In this document: piece by piece, positions 56,010-63,351 of the stretch | How the letters are laid out: the number at the start of each line of letters is the position of its first letter | Position numbering within the stretch: the first letter of the stretch is position 1 | DNA from: Leptolyngbya sp. FACHB-261 | Lineage (GTDB): Bacteria; Cyanobacteriota; Cyanobacteriia; FACHB-261 | Length of the DNA stretch: 64,000 nt | Assembly: GCF_014696065.1 (NCBI RefSeq) | Contig: NZ_JACJPL010000027.1 | Span: 868,001 to 932,000 of the forward strand | Direction of reading: 5' to 3' | Made by a program: the position numbers and the translations under genes | The notes under the pieces: generated by a model | Database searches by the model: none | What the model was told of the DNA's origin: nothing | What the model saw: only the letters and a program-made list of their open reading frames with translations

Positions 56010-57687
56010 CTTCCTCTAACAATCTCACCTCTTGCTCTACCGCTAATCCAGCTAAGAACTGGCGGTCCTCACTGAGGTGAGGAAACTTGAGTTGAGAGTC
56101 AAAAATGCCCCGCTGGACCTCACGTTGACGCAGGGTGACAAAGCTACCCGGAGCCAGAATGCGCAGTCGTGGGGGCGGAACCTGAGTAGGACGGTTGATC
56201 GCGTAGTGGATGTTCGCTTCTTGGAGCTTGCGATCAAAACTAGCGAGAAACGCTTGGGGATTGCTCAGACTGTGACCAGCAGCCAACTCAATATTGACTA
56301 AGTAGTGAGCGGGGACTTCGTCCTCGGACAGAGTAATGCAAAAATCTTCCAGGAGTATGCCGAATTCCTGTTGAAGCGCTTGCATCACTTGCGTGGCGTG
56401 AAACTCGGTTGTTTTCTCCGTGGTTGAGGACAGTAGCCCACCGCGCCGATGGCGAAACACGATCAGAGGGGCTTGTTCATAAAAACCAACGACTTCCATG
56501 ACATCACCAATGTCATAGCGATAGAGGCCACTGTAGTTGGTGATCAGAATTCGGTAATATTTGCCAGCTTCGACTTCGTTAGCCAGGAGGGTTTTAGGTT
56601 GCTCTGCGTCCCATTGGTCTTGAGGGACAAATTCGAAAAAGCCATTCTCAATCGCTAGGATACTGCCAGCTTCATTGAGGTCAGGGTAGATGCCTAGCAT
56701 GCCTTCTGCGGAGGCACAAACTCCACCGAACACAGGCGTGTCTTCAAAGTACGAAGGGAAGCGCTCAAAGTAGAAGTCTGAGGTGCCACCGAAAGCAGTA
56801 ACCACGAAGGATAAATCGGGCCAGGCCGTTTTGGGGGTGAGCCGTCCTTCGGACTTTAAAATTGAGCGCAATTGAGCGGCACGGGCTGGGGCAGCTGAAA
56901 ATTGTGATTCCAGGCTGATTCGCACTTCTGGCTCAATTTCCAACCAGCCAGCTAGGGTGCCTTTTTCGAGGTCTTCAATTAGGGCTTCGGCGTATCGCTC
57001 TAAATAGTTACATAGCCGCAGGACCAGCATGGGAAAGTTGGAGGCAACGCCCCGCATAGCAGGATCGCGCAGGGCAAATAACAGGCAAACATAATGACGG
57101 GCCAAGCTGTCATCTGGCCGTAGGGCTTCGTAGGGATGGGCAAACAGTTGCTGGCACAGAAATTTGCTCATCCGTAGCGTGCCAGCGCTGGCCTGACCGT
57201 AGTCGATGCCGCCACTGGTTCGTCCCAGGAGCTGGGCTGAGTTTGTGATTAGCGCTTTGCCAAATTTGAGGCCTCGGGCTCGCAAGCCTTGGTTGAGAAA
57301 GCCAATGCTAGTAAGGTTCGCCTGCCGCAGTGAGTTCTTATAACGCTGGGTGATGGGAATGAGTTTCTGCCTGCCTGTGGAACCACTGGTCAGGTTGAGA
57401 TAGATCACGGGATCAGGGGTGAGAATATTCTTTTCCCCTTGAGCAATGCGGTCGGTATAGGACTCGTAGCTGCTGTAGGGCAGAATTGGAACCTGCTCTC
57501 GAAATTGCTCAATGGTTTTGATATCTCTCAAACCATATTTCTGACCGTATTCTGTGTCCCGATGAGCCAGCAATAGCCCGCGCAGAAATTGCTCCTGCAC
57601 CCTAAAAGCTTGACGGGTTTTACGAACGAAGCTGGCCTTAATGACTTCGGTAGCAGTAGTCAGAATGGGCAATAGAGAGTAGTTCAT
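55996..57687 (-). CDS. GH3 auxin-responsive-promoter family acyl-adenylating enzyme
   Basis: 563 residues, the normal length for GH3 proteins. Features: YGLRDIKTIEQFREQVPILPYSSYESY, phosphate loop LNLTSGSTGRQKLIPIT, ITNSAQLLGRTSGGID, FFEFVPQD with ILITNYSGLYRYDIGDVMEVVGFY, and the C-terminal FRHRRGGLLSSTTEKTTEFHATQVMQAL. In plants GH3 enzymes adenylate carboxylic acids (auxin, jasmonate, benzoates) and join them to amino acids; bacterial homologues are little studied. No biosynthetic cluster is adjacent. Substrate cannot be inferred. Confidence 0.92.
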   Translation of the reverse strand: MNYSLLPILTTATEVIKASFVRKTRQAFRVQEQFLRGLLLAHRDTEYGQKYGLRDIKTIEQFREQVPILPYSSYESYTDRIAQGEKNILTPDPVIYLNLTSGSTGRQKLIPITQRYKNSLRQANLTSIGFLNQGLRARGLKFGKALITNSAQLLGRTSGGIDYGQASAGTLRMSKFLCQQLFAHPYEALRPDDSLARHYVCLLFALRDPAMRGVASNFPMLVLRLCNYLERYAEALIEDLEKGTLAGWLEIEPEVRISLESQFSAAPARAAQLRSILKSEGRLTPKTAWPDLSFVVTAFGGTSDFYFERFPSYFEDTPVFGGVCASAEGMLGIYPDLNEAGSILAIENGFFEFVPQDQWDAEQPKTLLANEVEAGKYYRILITNYSGLYRYDIGDVMEVVGFYEQAPLIVFRHRRGGLLSSTTEKTTEFHATQVMQALQQEFGILLEDFCITLSEDEVPAHYLVNIELAAGHSLSNPQAFLASFDRKLQEANIHYAINRPTQVPPPRLRILAPGSFVTLRQREVQRGIFDSQLKFPHLSEDRQFLAGLAVEQEVRLLEEVNWI

Positions 57688-58281
57688 CTAAAAACCGATG
57701 AGTTTATCAGCAAGCTAAGGCTGCTTTTCAGTCTGCTAAAAATGTAGCTTCATAGACAAGCTACTTCTACTACGTTTTTTGCAACGCAGCTTACTTTAGC
57801 ACAAACGATTCTCGTTTTTGAGGGTAGGGCAGAACTCTACGCTCGGCTTGTGTTGTCTAAAGCAGCAAAACCGCTCAATTCTTGCGCCAAGCCAAAGCCA
57901 GACAATCAGCTTCCCCACACAAACCGGCTGTAGAAATATCTGCGGCGAAAAGCAGTTTTGGCAAGGCTGGACTGAATCCTTCTACCTATTCAACTTCGGG
58001 TAGCCTAGCCACTCGAAATGTTGTGATTTTCTCACTTGGGTTTTGAAGATCAGGCGCTCGTTTTTGAGGTTTATGTCTTTGGGGGGAAGGGCTAAATAGC
58101 GACCTCTGGTGTCAGAGATGTACTGGTGGTCTGAGACTTTAGGCTGGCCTGAGTAGAGCGGCTTAACTAGGGCCTCGTGAGACTTACGGCCTCAGAGTTT
58201 GCAGAAGCTAGGGCTGCGGCGATTTAGACCAGTTGAATGTTCTACCATTTCAGTAAGGTTGAGCAGTTGGGGCCTGGACGA
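57688..58281. other. Intergenic region between GH3 and CDF genes
   Basis: About 590 bp without a convincing gene. GTAGCTT...AAGCTAC (57744-57764) forms a 7-bp stem, and CTCGTTTTTGAGG occurs twice (near 57811 and 58056). A plus-strand frame at 57818-58003 lacks a ribosome site. Confidence 0.45.
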
Positions 58282-58896
58282 ATGGATGAGTGCTGTCAGG
58301 CGAAGGCCCGTGAGCTTGAGAAGCTGGCGGAGCGGCAGGGAAAGACTCTGAGGATTGTTTTGGCAGTGAATGCCACCATGTTTCTCGTGGAGTTGATCGC
58401 AGGGATTAGTGCCAATTCTTTGTCTCTGATTGGAGACTCGCTTGACATGCTGGGTGACGCCATTGTCTATGTCAGCAGTCTTTATGTGCTCCGAGCAGGA
58501 ATGAAATCGAAGGCAAAATCAGCCCTACTAAAGGGTGGCATTATGCTGTTGTCGGCTGTGGCAGTTTTTGGTCGAGCGATCTATCAGACATCTCTACAAA
58601 CCACGCCCATTTTAAGCACGATGAGTGGGGTGGGATTGCTGGCCTTAGGAGCCAATTTGGTGTGTTTGTTTCTGCTAACGCGCCATAGACAAGACGATAT
58701 CAATATGTCTTCAGTGTGGCTGTGTTCGCGCAATGACATCATCGCTAATACTGCGGTGCTTGCTGCTGCTGGCTTAATTTTAGTAACTGGACAATGGTGG
58801 CCTGATTTAGTAGTTGGTTTGGGGCTAACTTTTCTGTTTGCCAAAAGTTCTTGGAGCGTACTTCGCAATGCCTGGAGCCAACTGAAGCTTGCCTGA
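58282..58896 (+). CDS. Cation transporter, short CDF family
   Basis: 204 residues from ATG 58282. Six hydrophobic segments: LRIVLAVNATMFLVELIAGI, then LSLIGDSLDMLGDAIVYVSSLYVL (the CDF metal-site helix, with Asp in place of His), LLSAVAVFGRAIY, GVGLLALGANLVCLFLL, DIIANTAVLAAAGLIL and VVGLGLTFLFAKS. The usual C-terminal cytoplasmic domain is missing. An N-terminal DECC could bind metal. A short CDF-like exporter for divalent metals. It is 56 bp upstream of a full-length CDF gene, probably one operon. Confidence 0.82.
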   Translation: MDECCQAKARELEKLAERQGKTLRIVLAVNATMFLVELIAGISANSLSLIGDSLDMLGDAIVYVSSLYVLRAGMKSKAKSALLKGGIMLLSAVAVFGRAIYQTSLQTTPILSTMSGVGLLALGANLVCLFLLTRHRQDDINMSSVWLCSRNDIIANTAVLAAAGLILVTGQWWPDLVVGLGLTFLFAKSSWSVLRNAWSQLKLA

Positions 58897-58952
58897 CTTG
58901 ATTTTTTCGCTTGCTCTATTCATCTCTATTCATCTCGATAAAGGTTTTACTT

Positions 58953-59924
58953 ATGTCCGCTCAGCGCCAGAGTCATCATGATCATGACCATCATCACGGG
59001 CATGGCCATCACCACGGGCACGGCCATCATGGGCATGGGCATGGAGTGGCTGATTATAGTCGGGCTTTCGCGATTGGCACTGCGCTCAATTTAGGGTTTG
59101 TTGTCGCTGAGGCGAGTTATGGCTATGTGGCGCACTCGCTGGCTTTGGTGGCTGATGCGGGTCATAACTTGAGCGATGTTTTGGGGCTGTTGTTAGCTTG
59201 GGGCGCAAGTTCTTTAGCTCGCCAACCGCCAACTCACCGTTATACCTATGGGCTGCGGAGTTCTTCAATTTTGGCGGCTTTGATTAATGCTGCGGTGCTC
59301 TTGTTAGCGATGGGGGCGATTGCTTGGGAGGCGGTTCGACGCTTTCAGGAGCCGGGACCAGTGGCCGGGACGACGGTGATTGGGGTGGCAATCGTAGGCA
59401 TTGCGATTAATACAGCTACGGCCTTGATGTTTGTGTCGGGGCGCAAGCATGATTTGAATTTGCGTGCCGCGTTTATGCATATGGCTGCGGATGCGCTGGT
59501 GTCGGTTGGGGTAGTTTTGGCTGGCCTTGCTATTTTGCTGACGGGTTGGCTGTGGTTTGACCCGGTGGTGAGTTTGATTATTGTTGCGGTGGTTGTGTTT
59601 GGCACCTGGCAGTTGCTCAAAGATTCAATCAATCTGGCTTTGGATGCGGTGCCTGGGGGAATTGAGTTAATGGCTGTGCGGACTTATCTTGAGCAGCGTC
59701 CGGGGGTGTGCCAGGTTCACGACTTGCATGTTTGGGCCATGAGCACGACGGAGACGGCGCTCACAGCTCATTTAGTGATGCCGGACGGACATCCGAGTGA
59801 TGCTTTTTTGATGCAGGTTTGCAGGGAGCTTCAAGACCAGTTCGGGATTGGGCATTCGACGCTGCAAGTAGAGACGGGGGATGAACAACATCCTTGTGTT
59901 TTAGAGCCTGACCATATGGTTTAG
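58953..59924 (+). CDS. CDF family cation efflux protein (CzcD/ZitB-like)
   Basis: 323 residues from ATG 58953, behind AAAGG. The N-terminus holds 15 His in about 24 residues (residues 8-31), a probable Zn2+-binding tail. Six transmembrane helices follow, with metal site H-x-x-x-D in DAGHNLSD (TM2) and HMAADAL (TM5). The C-terminal cytoplasmic domain (VCQVHDLHVWAMSTTETALTAHLVM) is complete. CDF proteins export Zn2+, Co2+ or Cd2+ in exchange for protons. Confidence 0.93.
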   Translation: MSAQRQSHHDHDHHHGHGHHHGHGHHGHGHGVADYSRAFAIGTALNLGFVVAEASYGYVAHSLALVADAGHNLSDVLGLLLAWGASSLARQPPTHRYTYGLRSSSILAALINAAVLLLAMGAIAWEAVRRFQEPGPVAGTTVIGVAIVGIAINTATALMFVSGRKHDLNLRAAFMHMAADALVSVGVVLAGLAILLTGWLWFDPVVSLIIVAVVVFGTWQLLKDSINLALDAVPGGIELMAVRTYLEQRPGVCQVHDLHVWAMSTTETALTAHLVMPDGHPSDAFLMQVCRELQDQFGIGHSTLQVETGDEQHPCVLEPDHMV

Positions 59925-60019
59925 GGCAAGAGTATTTCGAGTAGAGTTTCAACCTCTGTTCTGTTCTCTGAAGTTTGTGAGAACGTAGAGTCAATGTCTC
60001 AAGAATTCGAAGCTAGCTT

Positions 60020-60817
60020 ATGAGCACAACGTCCTTTCAGTACAAGGCGACTTTTGGGGTTACGGGAAAGATTCAATACAAGCCAACTCAAGGTGAGGTC
60101 GGTCCTGAGGACACCATAGAGCTGTCTGCTGACGAGAACCTTAGCTATAAAATTCTTGCCAAACTCTCTTCCCGAGATGGCACATCTGTAATTCAATCAA
60201 TGATTCTTGAAGAAAATCCTATCGGACCGCAAGACCCAGTTGATTTTGGCAAATACGCAGAAGAAATACTCAGTCAGCATCTCAACAGAATAAAGTTTGT
60301 GTCTGGTGAAAACTCAGCTACTTTGACTAATGGAGTAGTAAAAGACCATTTAGGAAAGCAACACTCAGTAGCAATAGGCGGGCTAAAAATGGGCGGACAT
60401 TCCGCCAGCGTTATGGATAAACCTCGGTGCGAGCAAGCATTTAGAGAGAAGTCCAACAAAAACCTTGACGAATATATTGACAGACACCTTTCTATTAGCA
60501 AAATAACCGACCCAGTTCTAAAGCTTATAAGTCTATTCGCACTGTGTGAGTTCGTTGTTGGCAGAGACCGTGAACAAGCGGAAAATATCGCACTTTTAAT
60601 TGAGTCTGACTCTCTACCTAGTGCTGCTAGAAATTTAGTCGCACACGGGAGAGTCAAGAGAACTAAAACGATGGAGACTTTGAATGAAACATTTAATACT
60701 CCTGCCGCAAAGTTTCACGAGTTCAGTAGAGGAAATAATAAGCACATGAAACTAGTTATAGATTGTGGTGAGGAGTTATCCTCCACAATCAAAAACCACA
60801 TTTACAGCCTGCTCTAG
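60020..60817 (+). CDS. Candidate HEPN-motif protein, unrecognised family
   Basis: 265 residues, ATG start, no clear ribosome site. I do not recognise the family. The N-terminal 125 residues are beta-rich (FQYKATFGVTGKIQY, LSYKILAKLSSRDGTSVIQS). The C-terminal half is helical and contains SAARNLVAHGR, with R204-N205-x-x-x-H209. RNxxxH is the catalytic motif of HEPN ribonucleases in toxin-antitoxin, Abi and CRISPR systems, and the surrounding helices (PVLKLISLFALCEFVVGRDRE before, TMETLNETF after) fit a HEPN four-helix bundle. The DNA is clearly AT-richer than its neighbours, with AGA/ATA codons, suggesting transfer. No antitoxin-like nucleotidyltransferase is adjacent. Confidence 0.6.
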   Translation: MSTTSFQYKATFGVTGKIQYKPTQGEVGPEDTIELSADENLSYKILAKLSSRDGTSVIQSMILEENPIGPQDPVDFGKYAEEILSQHLNRIKFVSGENSATLTNGVVKDHLGKQHSVAIGGLKMGGHSASVMDKPRCEQAFREKSNKNLDEYIDRHLSISKITDPVLKLISLFALCEFVVGRDREQAENIALLIESDSLPSAARNLVAHGRVKRTKTMETLNETFNTPAAKFHEFSRGNNKHMKLVIDCGEELSSTIKNHIYSLL

Positions 60818-60925
60818 AGATTTTATCCAAGAGAGCTTCACAACACCAGCCACTTACCGCGACCTACTTGACGGGATTACAACTGCCCTGCTATGTTTCT
60901 CAACTAAGTAGCGGACCCTTGCGTC

Positions 60926-60952
60926 CCCCAGAGCCTTAAACAAACTCTGGGG
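60926..60952 (+). terminator. Hairpin downstream of the HEPN-like gene
   Basis: CCCCAGAG (60926-60933) pairs with CTCTGGGG (60945-60952), 8 bp, 11-nt loop, no T-tract. The 309 bp around it (60818-61126) hold no accepted gene; a second stem at 61059-61091 (GGGGCA...TGCCCC) lies just upstream of the next gene. Confidence 0.4.
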
Positions 60953-61126
60953 AACTAACCCCCAAGGTTGTTAACAGCAACCTGGCGGCTAGTGGGAAGT
61001 TTAACACCCGCTCTAGTTGGCCCTTTGTCCGAGGGGTGGGACAGGTTTGCTACGGGTCGGGGCATTTCATCGCCTTTAGATGATTTGCCCCACTCCTTCA
61101 CCTTACAAATTTTGCTCAGAACCCCC

Positions 61127-61507
61127 ATGCATTTGACCCAGGTTCTTCAGCCACAGCTTTGTATTTCTTTGAGCCAAATCGCCAAACACTTAGGCATTCC
61201 GGAGTGGATGATTTGTCGTTATGCCCACTGGCCCCATGTCCTGTTCGTGCATCGCAGCGACCGAGGCGGGCAATTTATCAGCTACCGCAAGTTTGCGGAG
61301 TGGGTAGAAGCCTGCGCCAAAAGCATCAAGTCCTGCACTGACCTGCGCCTGCTCGATTGGCTAGGACAGGTTCTCAAAGCCGAGTGCCAACGCTTCGCCT
61401 ACCCCAAAGCAGTGGTTGACGGCTGGCGGCAACTCTGGCTCCAGCGACGGCAGCAGTTGAAAGTCTTACAGGACAACCCAACCAGCTCGCTTCTTTCAGC
61501 CCGGTAG
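61127..61507 (+). CDS. Small HTH-like DNA-binding protein (candidate)
   Basis: 126 residues from ATG 61127; the frame is open upstream to a TTG at 60968, but that part crosses a hairpin and is unconvincing. CISLSQIAKHLGIPEWMICRYAHWPHVLFVHRS has a helix-turn-helix pattern, followed by FISYRKFAEWVEACAK and a Trp/Arg-rich basic C-terminal helix (VVDGWRQLWLQRRQQLKVLQ). I do not recognise a named family. It ends 15 bp before the 21-bp repeat array, so binding there is a plausible but unproven role. Confidence 0.55.
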   Translation: MHLTQVLQPQLCISLSQIAKHLGIPEWMICRYAHWPHVLFVHRSDRGGQFISYRKFAEWVEACAKSIKSCTDLRLLDWLGQVLKAECQRFAYPKAVVDGWRQLWLQRRQQLKVLQDNPTSSLLSAR

Positions 61508-61522
61508 CAGACCTGTGAAGGT

Positions 61523-61678
61523 GGCAAACGTTACGGCATTACTGGCAAACATTACCGCGTTAGTGGCAAACGCTACGACATTACTGGCAAACGTTACGAC
61601 GTTAGTGGCAAATCCCATCAATTACTGGCAAACGCTACCGCATTAGTGGCAAACGTTACCGCGTTGGTAGGCAATTTA
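61523..61678. repeat. Seven 21-bp tandem repeats (iteron-like), plus a partial eighth
   Basis: Units start at 61523, 61544, 61565, 61586, 61607, 61627 and 61648, each beginning GGCAAA; a degenerate copy starts at 61670. Typical unit: GGCAAACGTTAC, then a variable middle and ATTACT or GTTAGT. Endings alternate ACT/AGT, so a 42-bp dimer was probably amplified. The fifth unit is 20 bp and diverged. Length (two helical turns), number and position between two small DNA-binding-like genes resemble plasmid or phage iterons. Confidence 0.85.
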
Positions 61679-61713
61679 TTCATTTACCCCATTCTCAACC
61701 CCTGTTACCCACC

Positions 61714-62028
61714 ATGAGTCTCCAACACCGCCTCGCCCTGTGGGACCACCTCACCCGCCGCCTAAAACTCTCTGCCCACTTGAAATTGGTCTTGTTGACC
61801 ATCGCCAACTACACCGAGCCCAACGGTTCCCCCTCTCGTGTTCCACTGACCCTTTTGAGCCGAGATTGCAGCCTGGAGCCCGGAGAGTTAAGCCTTCTGC
61901 TGCTCAGCCTCGAAGGTCGCAACTTGGTAGACAAAGTCCTCGTGCAGTCTCACGGCAGCCCAACCGTTGCGCTCTATAGCCTGTCGTCCCACCTTCTACG
62001 AGCGGCAATTTCCACCAAGCAGCCATGA
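61714..62028 (+). CDS. Small winged-helix (HTH_36-like) protein
   Basis: 104 residues, ATG start. KLSAHLKLVLLTIANYTEPNGSPSRVPLTLLSRDCSLEPGELSLLLLSLEGRNLVDKVLV has the pattern of HTH_36/replication-protein winged helices: a first helix ending in LLTIANY, a Gly/Ser-Pro turn, a recognition helix, then LLLSLEGRNLVDK. Such domains are found in phage and plasmid replication proteins and in small regulators. It begins 36 bp after the repeat array, which could be its operator. Family assignment is tentative. Confidence 0.6.
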   Translation: MSLQHRLALWDHLTRRLKLSAHLKLVLLTIANYTEPNGSPSRVPLTLLSRDCSLEPGELSLLLLSLEGRNLVDKVLVQSHGSPTVALYSLSSHLLRAAISTKQP

Positions 62029-62254
62029 ACTATGCCTATCTGTGGAGCAGGTCATCTGAACCAGAAAATTTAGCAGAAGTCCCAGAACACTGCTCTCATG
62101 AGCCTCACTCGCAGCCCGTCTGAGATACGAGGATCAGAGCTTGATTCAAGTCATACCCTGAGCGCAATTTTCAAAGCTAACATTCAGGACGGATTGATTT
62201 TTTGTCTCACGTTTTAGCTCCTGTGTTGACTTTTATATTTTGGCTCATGTAATT

Positions 62255-63133
62255 ATGGCCGAGGATAAGTTCGCAATTGCTTTGCCAGATATCCTACCCA
62301 ACCAACCTGTCTTTACAAGCCAGCCGCAACAATGGCAAGGTATCACTGTAGAACAGCATTGTCAGCCCCCTTCCGAAATTCCTGATCACTGCCTGCCACA
62401 CCATCTAATTGCCATCCAAACTGGGCCTGCAATCAAGGTAGAAAACGTAGTCAATGGGCGCTTTCAAAGTGGTTATTCTGTCGTAGGGGATTTGAGCGTT
62501 CTGCCTGCTCATCTGCCTAACTGGGAGCGCTGGTACGGTGTAGCCGAGTATATTGTTCTACGTTTAGAGCCAGAACTAGTCACCCAAGCCATACAATCGC
62601 CAGAGACCAATCACCTTGAAATCATTCCACAGCTTAGAATTCGTGACCCACTCATGCAGCAAATGGGTCTAGCCCTGTTGACAGAAACTAAAACTGGAGG
62701 ACCGCTAAGCCGTCTCTATGCTGAATCAATGGCAACTGCACTAGCGGTTCACCTGCTCAGATATTATTCTGCTTCCTCGCCCACAATCAAGGATTACACC
62801 GATGGTTTACCATCATTAAAACTGCGTCAAGTCATCGAATATATCCATGAGAACTTGTCACAGGATTTAAGCCTGAGCGAACTCGCCGCTCTAATTAAGC
62901 TGAGCCCCAACTACTTTGTCAGCTTGTTCAAACGCTCAACCGGTTTGCCCCCCCATCAGTACGTACTGCATCAGCGCATCGAGCGTGCCAAGCTACTCCT
63001 GGCAGAGAACCAGCTTTCCATTATTGAAATCTGTCATCGTGTCGGCTTCCAAAGCCATAGCCACTTTACAACCGTATTTCGACGGCTGACAGGAACAACA
63101 CCCAAAGCCTATCGGGAACTGACCAAAGCTTAA
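62255..63133 (+). CDS. AraC/XylS family transcriptional regulator
   Basis: 292 residues from ATG 62255 (a TTG at 62240 is an alternative). The C-terminal 100 residues hold the two AraC helix-turn-helix motifs: DLSLSELAALIKLSPNYFVSLFKRSTGLPPHQYVLHQRIERAKLLL and LSIIEICHRVGFQSHSHFTTVFRRLTGTTPKAYREL, with the usual GF-S-HF element. The N-terminal domain (about 1-185) is a less conserved sensor. It lies 218 bp upstream of an SDR gene on the same strand and may control it. Confidence 0.93.
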   Translation: MAEDKFAIALPDILPNQPVFTSQPQQWQGITVEQHCQPPSEIPDHCLPHHLIAIQTGPAIKVENVVNGRFQSGYSVVGDLSVLPAHLPNWERWYGVAEYIVLRLEPELVTQAIQSPETNHLEIIPQLRIRDPLMQQMGLALLTETKTGGPLSRLYAESMATALAVHLLRYYSASSPTIKDYTDGLPSLKLRQVIEYIHENLSQDLSLSELAALIKLSPNYFVSLFKRSTGLPPHQYVLHQRIERAKLLLAENQLSIIEICHRVGFQSHSHFTTVFRRLTGTTPKAYRELTKA

Positions 63134-63351
63134 ATATCCCTCAGTTTTGCGTCCAGGACAGTACATCACTGCGGGCTTTCGTAAGATTACGACAATCAGT
63201 GGAAGAACTAGCAAGACACCCGGAACCTAGTCTCTGTATAATCGCTTTCAAACAAAGAACCCTGCAAAAAGAACCAAAAGAACCACACGAAATCAGCGCT
63301 GTTGAGTTTTGTTGAGTTTATTGCTATTCGCTATTTTGGAGCCAACATTAA

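Noticed and set aside
57818-58003. Plus-strand frame of 61 codons
   Set aside because: Lacks a ribosome site; product has no structure pattern.
60968-61126. N-terminal extension of the HTH-like gene from a TTG
   Set aside because: Crosses a hairpin, uses a weak start and reads as low-complexity sequence; the ATG at 61127 begins directly before the folded part.
61515-61645. Heptad-repeat peptide (VANVTAL type) encoded by the repeat array
   Set aside because: The frame opens only with a GTG lacking a ribosome site and breaks at the 20-bp unit; variation between units is not synonymous.
61523-61678. CRISPR array
   Set aside because: Units are directly adjacent 21-mers with no unique spacers between them, and no cas genes lie nearby.
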